64,000 nt of DNA from the NCBI RefSeq assembly GCF_004115155.1, contig NZ_RDSM01000002.1:806001-870000 (forward strand). The letters are read 5' to 3'. This document shows, in pieces, positions 42,106-51,054 of the stretch (its first letter is position 1; the number at the start of each line of letters is the position of its first letter). Source of the stretch: Granulicella sibirica. GTDB taxonomy: Bacteria > Acidobacteriota > Terriglobia > Terriglobales > Acidobacteriaceae. The position numbers and the translations under genes are program-made. Under the pieces are notes generated by a model that did not search any database, was not told where the DNA came from, and saw nothing but the letters and a program-made list of their open reading frames with translations.

Positions 42106-43074
42106 TTGCACGATACTCTCAGATCGAGGCGGCACTTGCACACGGCTTCTGAACCAATAAACTCTTCGGAAGCGGACGAACGAGGGCAGCGGTCGTTGTC
42201 GGAACTCCGCCTTCTGCTGATGCGGCATGCTGCAGATCCGTTTCGTTCGACAACGATTTCCGGTCTTACTCTGATGTCCTCCGCAGCGACTTCGCCTTGC
42301 ATGATTGCTGGGCTCTGTGCGCCGATGGTCGGCATCGTCGCGCAAGGTAGAAAGCAGGTAGTGGTAGGAAACTCGACCCTTGACTATGACACAGGCAAAT
42401 ATCTGGTCAGTTCTGTCGATCTACCTGTTTCAGCACGGATAACGCACGCCACATCGGAAAACCCCTACCTGGCTGTGGCACTCCTCCTGGACCTCAAGCT
42501 GTTAGCAGAAGTGGCCCTGGATTTACCGGTGGGGAGCGAAGAGAAGGGCCTGCACCGCGGAATCTCCGTCGGCTCTCAATGCCCACACTTGCTGGAGGGA
42601 TTTGTGAGACTCCTGCGCCTGCTGGAGTCTCCTTCGGACGTCGCTCCGCTTGCCCCTGTGATCGTGCGCGAGATTCACTATCGTCTTCTTACCGGACAAC
42701 AATCTGCTTTCGTGCGCCAGATTGCCTTGACCAAAAGCCGGCAACCTCAGGTACTCAAGGTCGTCAATTGGATTCGCCATAACTATGCCAGGCCGCTGCA
42801 TATCGAAACTCTGGCGCGGCTGGCGAGCATGAGTCCGGCGTCTTTGCACCGGCAGTTCAAGGCGTTGACTGCGATGAGCCCACTTCAGTATCAGAAGCAG
42901 ATTCGTCTGCAGAAAGCGCAGCAAATCATGCTTTCGGAGAGCAAAGATGCGGCCTCTGCCAGCTATGCAGTGGGTTACGGTTCACCTTCACAATTCAGCC
43001 GCGAATATCTGCGGATGTTCGGCACGCCGCCGCATCAACATATGCATCGCGTGAGATTGCTGGAACAGGGATAG
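42106..43074 (+). CDS. AraC family regulator (AraC_N type)
   Basis: A protein of up to 322 residues. The N-terminal effector domain has PMVGIVAQGRKQVVVGNSTLDYDTGKYLVSSVDLPV, characteristic of the AraC_N family; the C-terminal HTH (about 215-310) has LARLASMSPASLHRQFKALTAMSPLQYQKQIRLQKA and VGYGSPSQFSREYLRMFG. Start is uncertain: TTG 42106 is the longest, but TTG 42196 (MSELRLLLMRHA) fits the family N terminus better. Such regulators often control a divergent SDR, here the gene at 42027. Confidence 0.88.
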   Translation: MHDTLRSRRHLHTASEPINSSEADERGQRSLSELRLLLMRHAADPFRSTTISGLTLMSSAATSPCMIAGLCAPMVGIVAQGRKQVVVGNSTLDYDTGKYLVSSVDLPVSARITHATSENPYLAVALLLDLKLLAEVALDLPVGSEEKGLHRGISVGSQCPHLLEGFVRLLRLLESPSDVAPLAPVIVREIHYRLLTGQQSAFVRQIALTKSRQPQVLKVVNWIRHNYARPLHIETLARLASMSPASLHRQFKALTAMSPLQYQKQIRLQKAQQIMLSESKDAASASYAVGYGSPSQFSREYLRMFGTPPHQHMHRVRLLEQG

Positions 43075-43132
43075 TCGGTTTGTAACCGGCCGTTCTTCCA
43101 TATGTCAGTTTTCGTTCTTCGCACACGCCTGA

Positions 43133-43570
43133 TTAAATAGTTCGCCCGAGCCGTTTCCGGTAAGCATCCCTAGCCGACTGCAGTTCCAGGTAGTGCGTTT
43201 CCGCCCAGAGCCATACGCTGCAGAACGCCGCGCTGAGGCTTCCTCCCAACGGGGTCAGCTCATACTCGACCCGCGGAGGCACGACGGGATGCACTGTACG
43301 CGTGACAAACCCATCGCTTTCCATCTGCCGTAGTGTCTGGGTGAGCATCTTCTGACTGATCCCACCCACCAGATCTGCTAAACGGCCGAACCGAACGACC
43401 CCGTGCTGAGCAAGAGCTTCAAGCAAGAGCAGCGTCCACTTGTCCGCCACGCGACCAATGATCTCTTCCACAAGATGATCGATCTCTGGTGATGCAGTCT
43501 CGCCTTGCGGCGAATGGAAGCGAACTTTCTCGAAAGATTTCTTTGACGCGACTTTCTCTATTTTCTGCAT
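43133..43570 (-). CDS. HxlR family transcriptional regulator
   Basis: A 145-residue winged-helix protein: IIGRVADKWTLLLLEALAQHGVVRFGRL, GGISQKMLTQTLRQMESDGFVTRTVHPVVPPRVEYELTPLG. ATG 43570 has GAGG six bases upstream; ATG 43591 in frame is an alternative but would place a perfect palindrome inside the coding region. HxlR members often sense electrophiles or oxidants; no Cys is near the N terminus here. It is divergent from the SDR at 43660. Confidence 0.9.
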   Translation of the reverse strand: MQKIEKVASKKSFEKVRFHSPQGETASPEIDHLVEEIIGRVADKWTLLLLEALAQHGVVRFGRLADLVGGISQKMLTQTLRQMESDGFVTRTVHPVVPPRVEYELTPLGGSLSAAFCSVWLWAETHYLELQSARDAYRKRLGRTI

Positions 43571-43582
43571 TTCTAACCTCAT

Positions 43583-43620
43583 GGTGCGCATCGCACCAAT
43601 TAGTGCCTACTTTCCAGTAG
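43583..43620. promoter_or_regulatory. Two palindromes in the HxlR/SDR divergent promoter
   Basis: GGTGCG-N3-CGCACC at 43583-43597 and CTACT-N4-AGTAG at 43607-43620, both perfect. The TACT...AGTA form resembles reported HxlR-family boxes; either may be the operator. Confidence 0.55.
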
Positions 43621-43659
43621 AGAGCCACTCTCCTACAGTAAGGCATAAGGAGAAATGCG

Positions 43660-44439
43660 ATGAATATGACGGGCAATACAATTTTGCTGACAGGAGGCAC
43701 GTCCGGCATCGGGCTCGCTCTTGCCATTCAACTTCAGGCCCTTGGAAATACCGTGATCGTCACCGGTCGTGATCGAGCTAAGCTGGAAGCTCTTGTCAAA
43801 GACCATCCACTCATACACACAATCCAAAGCGATGTGAGTGATACTGCGGCGATCGCAGCCCTCTACCAGCACGTAACGACAGAGTTTCCGGCGTTGAATG
43901 TTCTCATCAACAACGCTGGCATTATGCGTAAAATCGACCTTCAGAGTAGCGATTTTACCCATCAGGACGTTACCCGCGAAGTAGAGGTCAATCTGATGGG
44001 CCCCATGCGCATGGTGAATCAATTCCTTGCCCATCTGAAGCTGCAACCTGATGCAGCGATCGTAACTGTCTCATCCGGACTGGCGTTCCTACCGCTTCCC
44101 ATCTCGCCGATCTATTGTGCCACCAAGGCAGGCATCCATTCCTATACGCAGTCGTTACGGGTCCAACTCAGGAACACAAAAATTCGGGACTACGAATTGG
44201 CCCCTCCTGCTACGGACACCGGCCTGATGGGGGCGTTCGACGCCACCGATATGAAGGGCATCTCCATGATGGATGTAAATAAGTTGGCCAAACTGGCAAT
44301 CCATGGCATGAAGGCGGACCGCCCAGAAATTCTCCCCGGACTTAGCAAGGTTCTGCGGCTGATAAGCCGAGTTGCCCCCACGTTCGGGCTCAAATTATTC
44401 AGCGGTTCGACGGATGCTATGCTGGCGCAGATCAAATGA
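43660..44439 (+). CDS. SDR family oxidoreductase, DltE-like
   Basis: A 259-residue SDR: ILLTGGTSGIGLALAIQL, INNAGIMRKIDL, SSGLAFLPLPISPIYCATK (Ser, Tyr, Lys), then a C-terminal part with LELAPPATDT-like ELAPPATDTG. It is a close paralogue of the broken gene at 53399 (shared TGGTSGIGL, VTGRD.AKLEA, FQSDVSD-like QSDVSD, INNAGIMR). Probably repressed by the divergent HxlR protein. Confidence 0.9.
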   Translation: MNMTGNTILLTGGTSGIGLALAIQLQALGNTVIVTGRDRAKLEALVKDHPLIHTIQSDVSDTAAIAALYQHVTTEFPALNVLINNAGIMRKIDLQSSDFTHQDVTREVEVNLMGPMRMVNQFLAHLKLQPDAAIVTVSSGLAFLPLPISPIYCATKAGIHSYTQSLRVQLRNTKIRDYELAPPATDTGLMGAFDATDMKGISMMDVNKLAKLAIHGMKADRPEILPGLSKVLRLISRVAPTFGLKLFSGSTDAMLAQIK

Positions 44440-44570
44440 CGCTGGAGTCGTTGGCGACACAACATAAGCGTATGCGTCCGATCTATTCGCCAGACAAATG
44501 GACGGCACGCTCGCGCGAAGTGGGGAACCTGTACTCCACTTAGTTGAGATATGACTCTTCTATGGATGAA

Positions 44571-45656
44571 CTATTTTTTGCGGCCAGACACGTCTTCCTC
44601 CAGAACAAATGTTCCACCTGCATCCACTGCGAGCTGTGTGCCGAAGAGCGCGCCGGGTGTGAAGTACCCGGGTCGCCCTTGTCCATCCAGCAACCGCTGA
44701 GCCACACCCGCCGACACCTTCGCAAGAAAATCGTAGCCATCACCTGCCCGCAACCATCCGATGCGTACAGAGCCGTCTGGCCATTCGACTCGGGCTCGTG
44801 CCCAGGAGATTTCGGTCTTCGAAGCGGGGGGCACCAGCGTCGCGAGTCGAGCCGTGGCGAAACCACGCACGGCGGGAATGGAGAGAAGAGGGGCAACGAC
44901 AGGAATGATGAAACGAAGAAGGCCGCCCGGCACAGCTGGAAATGCGGCGACGACATCGGAAGCGCCACTCGCACGACGGGCTGCTTCGAGTTCTCCAGTG
45001 GCAATCAAACGCGTCACCGCGGTCGATCCGTCCGGAAGGGAAAACTCTTCCTGATCGTCGCCAGCCAAGGCGCGCTTCAGCTTGCCGTTTGCATAGCGTC
45101 TTCCGCCGTAAGGAATGCCCTCCACGATGGTCTGGGCCACGGTCGCACCGAGCAGTCCGCTGGCTCTCACGGATGCCACGCTATCGACTCGCACCTTCGC
45201 TGCGGGTGGCTGGCCTTCACAAAGCTTGAGGACCACGCTCTCTGTGCCCAACACTCCCCAGCCAGCTCCGGGAACGACACATCGTCCTGTTCGAACCAGC
45301 TCATCGTTCATTCCAAAGAGCGAGAGGAACGCCGGCAATTCATTTCCTATGTCGAGATAGTGGGTTCCCGGCCGGCACGCATTGACAAAGGCAATCGCAG
45401 TTCTCGCAAACGGACCGATCGTGTTGATCACAACGCGAGGGTTCCCCTCCGAGATTGCTGTGGCCATCTCTTCTAATGTGGCCGCCACCTTGATCCCGGC
45501 CTTGATACCCAGTTCCTGCGCCACTTGCTCCAAAGTCTTCGCATTGCGTCCGACAAAGGTCATCAAGAAGCCCTTCGCTGCTAGTTCAACGGCAATTGCT
45601 TGTCCCGATCGGCCTGCTGCTCCCAAAATCCAGATGTCGCTTGTCGCGTGGCTCAA
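44571..45656 (-). CDS. Saccharopine-dehydrogenase-like NAD(P)-binding protein
   Basis: A 361-residue protein: IWILGAAGRSGQAIAVELAAKGF at the N terminus is the Rossmann motif, followed by VVINTIGPFARTAIAFVNACRPGTHYLDIGNE, typical of the saccharopine reductase-like and trans-acting enoyl reductase families. True lysine metabolism is unlikely from context. It is divergent from the AraC gene at 45752, probably its regulator. Confidence 0.85.
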   Translation of the reverse strand: MSHATSDIWILGAAGRSGQAIAVELAAKGFLMTFVGRNAKTLEQVAQELGIKAGIKVAATLEEMATAISEGNPRVVINTIGPFARTAIAFVNACRPGTHYLDIGNELPAFLSLFGMNDELVRTGRCVVPGAGWGVLGTESVVLKLCEGQPPAAKVRVDSVASVRASGLLGATVAQTIVEGIPYGGRRYANGKLKRALAGDDQEEFSLPDGSTAVTRLIATGELEAARRASGASDVVAAFPAVPGGLLRFIIPVVAPLLSIPAVRGFATARLATLVPPASKTEISWARARVEWPDGSVRIGWLRAGDGYDFLAKVSAGVAQRLLDGQGRPGYFTPGALFGTQLAVDAGGTFVLEEDVSGRKK

Positions 45657-45751
45657 AGAAAATCACCTCTCTTAAGAAAGATAAGCTCCGGCGACCAAAC
45701 GATCTATAGTTGCTAGTGTCTATTACTTTCGTGATCGTTCAGAAGGTTTTC

Positions 45752-46681
45752 ATGGACCCGCTATCCGATGTTCTTTCCCTTCTAAAAATCCGTAGCTACG
45801 CCTCCAGGGGATTCCAGGCGGGCAGCAAGTGGTCCATTCGCTTCGGACCATCGCGAGGCATCAAGCTTTTTGCCGTCATCGCAGGAGAGGGTTGGCTTGC
45901 TGTCGATGAGGTTGCGAGTCCGGTACTGGCTCGTGCCGGAGATTGTCTCCTGCTGCCGAGCGGCCAAGCCTATCAAGCAGCGAGCGACTTGAACCTTCCT
46001 CCCGTGGATGGAACTTTACTGCTGCGCTCTCTCAGCACAAATGAAATCGCACAGTTCAGTACCGGTAGTGATTTTCTTGGTATCGCGGGATATTTTGACA
46101 TCGCGGGGGAGGACGCAGATCTTCTGCTCTCGATGCTGCCGCCCATCGTGCACGTCCGAGAAGAGTCAGACAAGCAAGTGCTGCGTTGGTGCCTGGAGCA
46201 GATGAGAAAAGAGTTTCAGGAACCGCAGCCCGGAACCTCACTTGTCGCTCAACAACTCGCCACTTTGATGCTCGTTCAGATCCTTCGCAAACATCTGGAC
46301 TCCAGCGTCGAAGGCAATGTCGGTTGGCTTTTCGCACTTGCGGACAAACGAATCGGTTTGTCCCTTCAGGCCATGCATGAGAGACCTGGCTGCCGATGGA
46401 CTTTGACCACATTGGCTCAGCATGCCGGAATGTCTCGAACTGGCTTCGCGATTCGATTCAAAGAGTTGGCTGGCATCGCTCCGATGAGCTACCTAACCCG
46501 TTGGAGAATGTCTCTGGCGAAAGATCGTATTGCCCACTCGAACGATGCGATGAGAGTCGTCGCACAACAGGTTGGCTATGAATCGGAAAGCGCATTCAGT
46601 ACAGCGTTCAAACGCCAAGTTGGCTGCGCGCCGCGCCGCTATGTCGCTTCCTTGAAGCTGAAAGCTCAAGCAGATGCTTAA
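45752..46681 (+). CDS. AraC family regulator with cupin-type sensor
   Basis: A 309-residue protein. The start ATG 45752 (MDPLSDVLSLLKIRSY) is the usual N terminus of the cupin_6/AraC group; an open frame from 45710 is extension only. The cupin part (about 20-140) has FGPSRGIKLFAVIAGEGWL and RAGDCLLLPSGQAYQ. The HTH (about 200-300) has LAQHAGMSRTGFAIRFKELAGIAPMSYLTRWRM and VGYESESAFSTAFKRQVGCAPRRY. Likely target: the divergent saccharopine-dehydrogenase-like gene. Confidence 0.9.
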   Translation: MDPLSDVLSLLKIRSYASRGFQAGSKWSIRFGPSRGIKLFAVIAGEGWLAVDEVASPVLARAGDCLLLPSGQAYQAASDLNLPPVDGTLLLRSLSTNEIAQFSTGSDFLGIAGYFDIAGEDADLLLSMLPPIVHVREESDKQVLRWCLEQMRKEFQEPQPGTSLVAQQLATLMLVQILRKHLDSSVEGNVGWLFALADKRIGLSLQAMHERPGCRWTLTTLAQHAGMSRTGFAIRFKELAGIAPMSYLTRWRMSLAKDRIAHSNDAMRVVAQQVGYESESAFSTAFKRQVGCAPRRYVASLKLKAQADA

Positions 46682-46727
46682 GATTCATCCGAGTAAGGGC
46701 CAAACGCCTTGCCGCACCGTAGGCTGA

Positions 46728-47366
46728 CTACCGTCCGGTCGTAGTTCTGCTTTTGGATGGTTTGTCGCGCTCGTCGGATTGAGGTGATGCAAGAAGTCTT
46801 GCTGCATTCACCACGCAAGCCCTGCGGCGTCTTCTCTCGTCCCGGTCTTTCCCACCGGAGCCCGTGATCATCCGCGCTAATTGAGGCACCGCAGACCACC
46901 AGGCTGCCAAGGCAATCAGCAAAAATAATAGCTTTGCGGGGTCGTGCCCCTTGTCCACAAAGCCATCTCGTTGTGCGGCGGCCATCTTCTCTACCGCTCG
47001 CTGGTAGTGGACAGTGCGTCCCGCTTCATTCACTGGCGACCTTCCGGCCAAACCCTCCCAAAGTAAGAGTCGAAGCAAGGCTGGATTCGATGCGTGGTAG
47101 TCGAAAAGACAGCCGGCGTACTCCCCAAGATCCTCAAAGCCAGGAGACTTATTGAGCATCGAGACGGCCAGCTTTTCCAACTCATCCACGAGAACCATCT
47201 CAAACAAGGATTGTTTGTCTCCAAAGTAGTTGTAAAGCCTCTCCTTATTGATTCCCGCGCGCTCTGCGATTCCGGCCATTGTCGTACCATCTGGCCCCTT
47301 CGCGCTAAATTCTGCACTCGCGGCCTCCCGCAACCGCCGTTGCGTCTCGTCTGTATCCCAAGCCAT
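46728..47366 (-). CDS. TetR family transcriptional regulator
   Basis: A 212-residue protein from ATG 47366 (MAWDTDETQRRLREAASAEFSAKG); the frame is open to 47471 but that extension spans two operators. HTH: TTMAGIAERAGINKERLYNYFGDKQSLFEMVL. The ligand domain includes NPALLRLLLWEGL, common in TetR_C-type members, and a Trp pair (AAWWSAVPQLARM). A TATAAT box (47378-47373) ends six bases before the ATG. It is divergent from the alpha/beta hydrolase at 47475. Confidence 0.9.
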   Translation of the reverse strand: MAWDTDETQRRLREAASAEFSAKGPDGTTMAGIAERAGINKERLYNYFGDKQSLFEMVLVDELEKLAVSMLNKSPGFEDLGEYAGCLFDYHASNPALLRLLLWEGLAGRSPVNEAGRTVHYQRAVEKMAAAQRDGFVDKGHDPAKLLFLLIALAAWWSAVPQLARMITGSGGKDRDERRRRRACVVNAARLLASPQSDERDKPSKSRTTTGR

Positions 47367-47385
47367 CGCCAAATTATATTGCATC

Positions 47386-47436
47386 TCCAACGTTACGGTT
47401 GGAATCCTATGGCGTATATCCAACGAAGCGGTTGGA
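47386..47436. promoter_or_regulatory. Tandem TetR operators
   Basis: Two identical perfect inverted repeats TCCAAC-N6-GTTGGA at 47386-47403 and 47419-47436, centres 33 bases apart (about three helical turns), between the TetR gene and the hydrolase. Confidence 0.8.
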
Positions 47437-47474
47437 GTTAGCAGGCGTGGTCTAGGAAGGGGGAAATTCAAGCG

Positions 47475-48305
47475 ATGAGTGAAGCCAGCAAAGGAACGAG
47501 GTCAAGCGAATCGTTGAACTGGGTGCAGGCTGGCACAGAACATGCAGAGACCGTCGTCCTAATCCATGCGGTCGGCTACGATCTCACGTATTGGGACCGA
47601 CAGATTGAGGCATTGCAAGTTGACTATAACGTCGTCGCGTTTGATCTGCCGGGCCATGGGCGTTCACCCAAATTAACTGAGGACTGGACATTTGATGATG
47701 CAGCAGTCTTAGTCGCCGATCTGATCGAGCGCGTCAGCACCGGCCCAGTCCATCTCGTCGGAATTTCGTTTGGCGGAATGATCGCTCAGGCGACGGCTCT
47801 GGGAAGACCAGATCTCATTCGGACGCTCACACTCATTGGAACTGCTTGCACCTTCCCAGAGGAAGCATGGAAAGGCATGAGAGCTCGCGCGGAGCTTGTG
47901 CGAACAGCAGGTATGGCGGCCATTCTCCAGTCCAGCCTTGAACGCTGGTTCACTCCACAGACCAGAGCACAACGTCCTGACATCATCGACCGAGTCACGA
48001 AAACAGTGCTTGCAGACGATCCAGCTGTTCATGCAGCGATCTGGGAGATGATCTCTGGTTTTGATGTCCATGATCGACTGGAAAAAGTGAGCTGCCCTGT
48101 TCTGGTGCTGGTTGGTGAACAGGACCCGAGTACGCCAGTGGAAACCGCGTTTACCCTCGCCAATGCAATCCCAGACTCGAAAGTGATTGTGATTCCCGGT
48201 TCTTCGCACGTCGTAACTGTCGAGAATCCGGTTGCCGTGAATGACGCACTCAGAGCATTTTTGCAGGTCTGCAGTGTAAGCGCGGCCAATCAGGTGTTTG
48301 TGTAA
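47475..48305 (+). CDS. Alpha/beta hydrolase, enol-lactonase-like
   Basis: A 276-residue hydrolase: VVLIHAVGYDLTYWDRQI (HA in place of HG), DLPGHGRSPK, nucleophile elbow VGISFGGMIAQ (Ser98), GEQDPSTPVETA and GSSHVVTVENP (late His). The closest general type is 3-oxoadipate enol-lactonase (PcaD-like), but no other protocatechuate genes are nearby, so the substrate is open. It is opposite a TetR gene with two tandem operators. Confidence 0.88.
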   Translation: MSEASKGTRSSESLNWVQAGTEHAETVVLIHAVGYDLTYWDRQIEALQVDYNVVAFDLPGHGRSPKLTEDWTFDDAAVLVADLIERVSTGPVHLVGISFGGMIAQATALGRPDLIRTLTLIGTACTFPEEAWKGMRARAELVRTAGMAAILQSSLERWFTPQTRAQRPDIIDRVTKTVLADDPAVHAAIWEMISGFDVHDRLEKVSCPVLVLVGEQDPSTPVETAFTLANAIPDSKVIVIPGSSHVVTVENPVAVNDALRAFLQVCSVSAANQVFV

Positions 48306-48387
48306 TGTCCTCCATCCTCTGTGCGACCTGACCGCGTGCCGTCCCACAGCGCTCTTGCGGTATAGCGTTTGTTTGTTTGTGCAACCC

Positions 48388-48401
48388 CGACGTTTACGTC
48401 G
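48388..48401. promoter_or_regulatory. Palindrome before the hydroxyacid-dehydrogenase-like gene
   Basis: CGACGT-TT-ACGTCG, a perfect 6+2+6 palindrome ending 22 bases before the start at 48424. It could be an operator or a diverged end of the dispersed repeat. Confidence 0.35.
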
Positions 48402-48423
48402 AGTCAGGAAGGAATGAAGGCTT

Positions 48424-49230
48424 ATGAGCGAACGAATTGGGTGGATGGGACTTGGAGAGCTAGGATCTCCGATGGCTGCGAACTTACTGGACAGCGGCTA
48501 CGATCTTACGGTCTACAACCGGACCCCGAGTAAGGCCGAGCCACTCGTCAAGCGAGGAGCGCAACTTGCAAGCGATCCTCTGGAGGTCGCGGCAAAGGGT
48601 GGAGTCGTTGTGTCGCTTCTTTGGGACTCCGACACAACGGAGAGCGTCGTAACTCCCGAGTTCCTTGCCCGAATGGAAGGGGGCGTACATGTCTGCATGT
48701 GTACCGGATCACCTGAGGCCGCGAAAAGACTGGCCAGACTGCATGAAGAGCATGGCTCAGCTTACGTTGAGGCCCCCATCTTCGGGCGCCCAGAGGCCGC
48801 CAAAGCACGTCAGCTCGCCATTTCTTACGTCGGCTCTCAGGTAGCCAAGGATCGAGTGAAACCACTACTCACGGCCATGGGTGCTCATGCGCTCTTCGAT
48901 ATGGGAGAACAGCCCGGAATTCCCACCGTACTCAAGCAACTTGGGAACTTCCTTATCTTCTCGGCTGCGAGTTCCTTGAAGGAAGGTCTCGGTATTGCGG
49001 AAAGCGCCGGACTGGACCCAACCGCCGCAATAAACATGCTGACGGCAACTCTGTTTCCAGCACCGATTTACCGCGATTACGGGAAAGCTGTTGCCGAAAA
49101 GAAGCATGTGGATGCATCGCCCATTCCGGCAAAGGACCTGGGGCTCTTCAGGCAACTGGCAGTCGAACACGGTCAGCCGAATCCAATCACGCTCATGCTG
49201 CTCCAGTTGATGAGCCCCAGCAATCAGTGA
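48424..49230 (+). CDS. NAD(P)-dependent beta-hydroxyacid dehydrogenase-like protein
   Basis: A 268-residue protein of the 3-hydroxyisobutyrate/6-phosphogluconate dehydrogenase superfamily. IGWMGLGELGSPMAANLLDSGYDLTVYNRT is the Rossmann domain; YVEAPIFGRPEAA replaces the usual D-APVSGG segment, and KQLGNFLIFSAASSLKEGLGIAESAGLD carries the conserved catalytic Lys position. It resembles imine-reductase/GLYR-like relatives as much as HIBADH. It is followed after 29 bases by an SDR. Confidence 0.85.
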   Translation: MSERIGWMGLGELGSPMAANLLDSGYDLTVYNRTPSKAEPLVKRGAQLASDPLEVAAKGGVVVSLLWDSDTTESVVTPEFLARMEGGVHVCMCTGSPEAAKRLARLHEEHGSAYVEAPIFGRPEAAKARQLAISYVGSQVAKDRVKPLLTAMGAHALFDMGEQPGIPTVLKQLGNFLIFSAASSLKEGLGIAESAGLDPTAAINMLTATLFPAPIYRDYGKAVAEKKHVDASPIPAKDLGLFRQLAVEHGQPNPITLMLLQLMSPSNQ

Positions 49231-49259
49231 CAGTGAAAAGGTTCGGTACGGAGGTAAGC

Positions 49260-50120
49260 ATGGCACAGAAGCAAAGTGTAGTCATTACTGGGGCGTCCAC
49301 CGGTATAGGTTTAGCGACAACAAGAGTTCTACTAAGCAAGGAATATCGCGTCTTCGGAATGGTAAGAAAGCAAAGCGATGCAGATCGGGTAAGCGCAGAG
49401 CTGGGCTCTGATTTCATTCCATTGCTGGCGGATGTAACCGACGAGGCAGCGGTGTGGAGAGCGGCGACACAAGTCGAGAAGATACTTGGAGGCGTGAGGC
49501 TGGCAGGACTGGTCAATAATGCCGGCATCGTGGTCGGTGGACCATTGCTCCACCTTGATGCGTCCGAGATGCGGCGGCAGATGGAGGTCAATCTCGTGGG
49601 GCCACTTGTGGTGACGCAAGCCTTCGCTCCGATGCTCGGAAGTAAGCCGGGCAGGACAGGGTCGCCGGGACGAGTCGTGCAGATCAGCTCTGTCTCCGGG
49701 AAAATCGGAGCTCCATTCTTAGGCGCATATTCAGCTTCGAAGTATGCGCTGGAGGGAATGTCAGAGAGCTTACGACGTGAGCTGATGCTCTACGGAGTTG
49801 ATGTGGTCGTTATAGGCCCTGGGCCAGTCCTGACGCCGATATGGGACAAGTCCGCAGAAGAAGATTACAGCGCATTTGACTCGACAGACTACGGCCCGAT
49901 TCTCAAGCGCTTCCGCGCCTTCTTTGCCGGGGAGGCAAAGAAAGGACTTTCCCCGGACACGATCGGACGCTTGATTTATCACGCCCTGACGACACGCAAG
50001 CCCAAGGTGCGCTATGCGGCCGTACCGCAACGTTTCACGAATTGGACAATGCCTAGGCTCCTTCCGCAGCGAGTCGTGGATGGAATCATCGCAAAGCAGT
50101 TTGGACTAACAAAACAGTAG
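49260..50120 (+). CDS. SDR family oxidoreductase
   Basis: A 286-residue SDR: VVITGASTGIGLATTRVL, VNNAGIVVGGP, QISSVSGKIGAPFLGAYSASK (Ser, Tyr, Lys) and VIGPGPVLTPIW. ATG 49260 follows GGAGG; an overlapping GTG at 49227 is rejected. The C-terminal part (PDTIGRLIYHALTTRKPKVRY) is typical of the 17-beta-HSD-like SDR group. Part of a run of SDR genes 49260-51807 on one strand. Confidence 0.9.
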   Translation: MAQKQSVVITGASTGIGLATTRVLLSKEYRVFGMVRKQSDADRVSAELGSDFIPLLADVTDEAAVWRAATQVEKILGGVRLAGLVNNAGIVVGGPLLHLDASEMRRQMEVNLVGPLVVTQAFAPMLGSKPGRTGSPGRVVQISSVSGKIGAPFLGAYSASKYALEGMSESLRRELMLYGVDVVVIGPGPVLTPIWDKSAEEDYSAFDSTDYGPILKRFRAFFAGEAKKGLSPDTIGRLIYHALTTRKPKVRYAAVPQRFTNWTMPRLLPQRVVDGIIAKQFGLTKQ

Positions 50121-50151
50121 TTCTGCGCCCTGAAGATTACACGGAGGAATG

Positions 50152-50934
50152 ATGAATAGGTTTGAAGGTAAAGTCGTTATCGTCACTGGAGCAGGCTCGG
50201 GTATCGGTGCCAGCACGGCACGCCGTTTTCTGCGCGAAGGAGCGTTCGTCGTGCTCAATGGACGCCGTGAGCTAAAGCTGCACGAGACCGTCGACGGATA
50301 TGACGAAGCGAAAACTCTTGTTCACCCCGGAGATATCTCAGACGAGGCGTACGTCAAGCGACTTGTAGAGGACACCGTCGCCAAATTCGGACAACTTGAT
50401 GTGTTCGTCAACAACGCTGCGGTCGCGGTCTTCGGGCCATTTGCTCAGACCACCACAGATGATTGGCGCAAGACGATGGCAACCGACCTCGACAGCGTTT
50501 TCTTCACCTCGCGCGAGGCATTGCCGCATCTGCTCAAGACCAAGGGCTCCATCATTAACGTTTCCTCCGCGTCCGGCCTGGGTGGTGACTGGGGTCTAAG
50601 CGCCTATGATGCCGCCAAGGGAGCCGTCACAAACTTCACACGGGCTCTTGCGCTTGAGTATGGCTCTCGCGGCGTGCGGGTCAACGCCGTCGCGCCAAGC
50701 CTTACCTCCACAGACGCCACCGTAGACATCGAGAAGAGTGACGCGGTCATGGCAGCATTTCGAGATCGCCTGCCGATCGGGAGAGCCGCCACTCCGGACG
50801 AAGTCGCAGGTGTCATTGCATTCCTGGCGAGCGACGACGCCACCTTTATCAATGGAGTGAATCTACCTGTTGATGGCGGACTCCATGCTTCCAACGGACA
50901 ACCGAACTTCCTGGCACTCTTCGGACAAGGCTAA
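50152..50934 (+). CDS. SDR family oxidoreductase
   Basis: A 260-residue SDR: VIVTGAGSGIGASTARRFL, FVNNAAVAVFG, NVSSASGLGGDWGLSAYDAAK (Ser, Tyr, Lys), VAPSLTSTDAT, and a C-terminal DGGLHAS. The second of two adjacent ATGs (50152) has GGAGG five bases upstream. It follows the previous SDR after 31 bases and is probably co-transcribed. Confidence 0.9.
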   Translation: MNRFEGKVVIVTGAGSGIGASTARRFLREGAFVVLNGRRELKLHETVDGYDEAKTLVHPGDISDEAYVKRLVEDTVAKFGQLDVFVNNAAVAVFGPFAQTTTDDWRKTMATDLDSVFFTSREALPHLLKTKGSIINVSSASGLGGDWGLSAYDAAKGAVTNFTRALALEYGSRGVRVNAVAPSLTSTDATVDIEKSDAVMAAFRDRLPIGRAATPDEVAGVIAFLASDDATFINGVNLPVDGGLHASNGQPNFLALFGQG

Positions 50935-51054
50935 TCGCTTCCACGCCTCCATCACGTTCAACAATCAGCAACATCTGAATGTTCCGCTGTCGGAACGCTG
51001 GATTTCACGGGGATCGAGAGAAAGAACCGCTTCGATAGAAGCAGAGGAAAAAGA

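Noticed and set aside
44544..45476. A 310-codon + strand frame opposite the saccharopine-dehydrogenase-like gene
   Set aside because: Its composition is irregular and lacks hydrophobic core patterns; the minus-strand gene has clear motifs.
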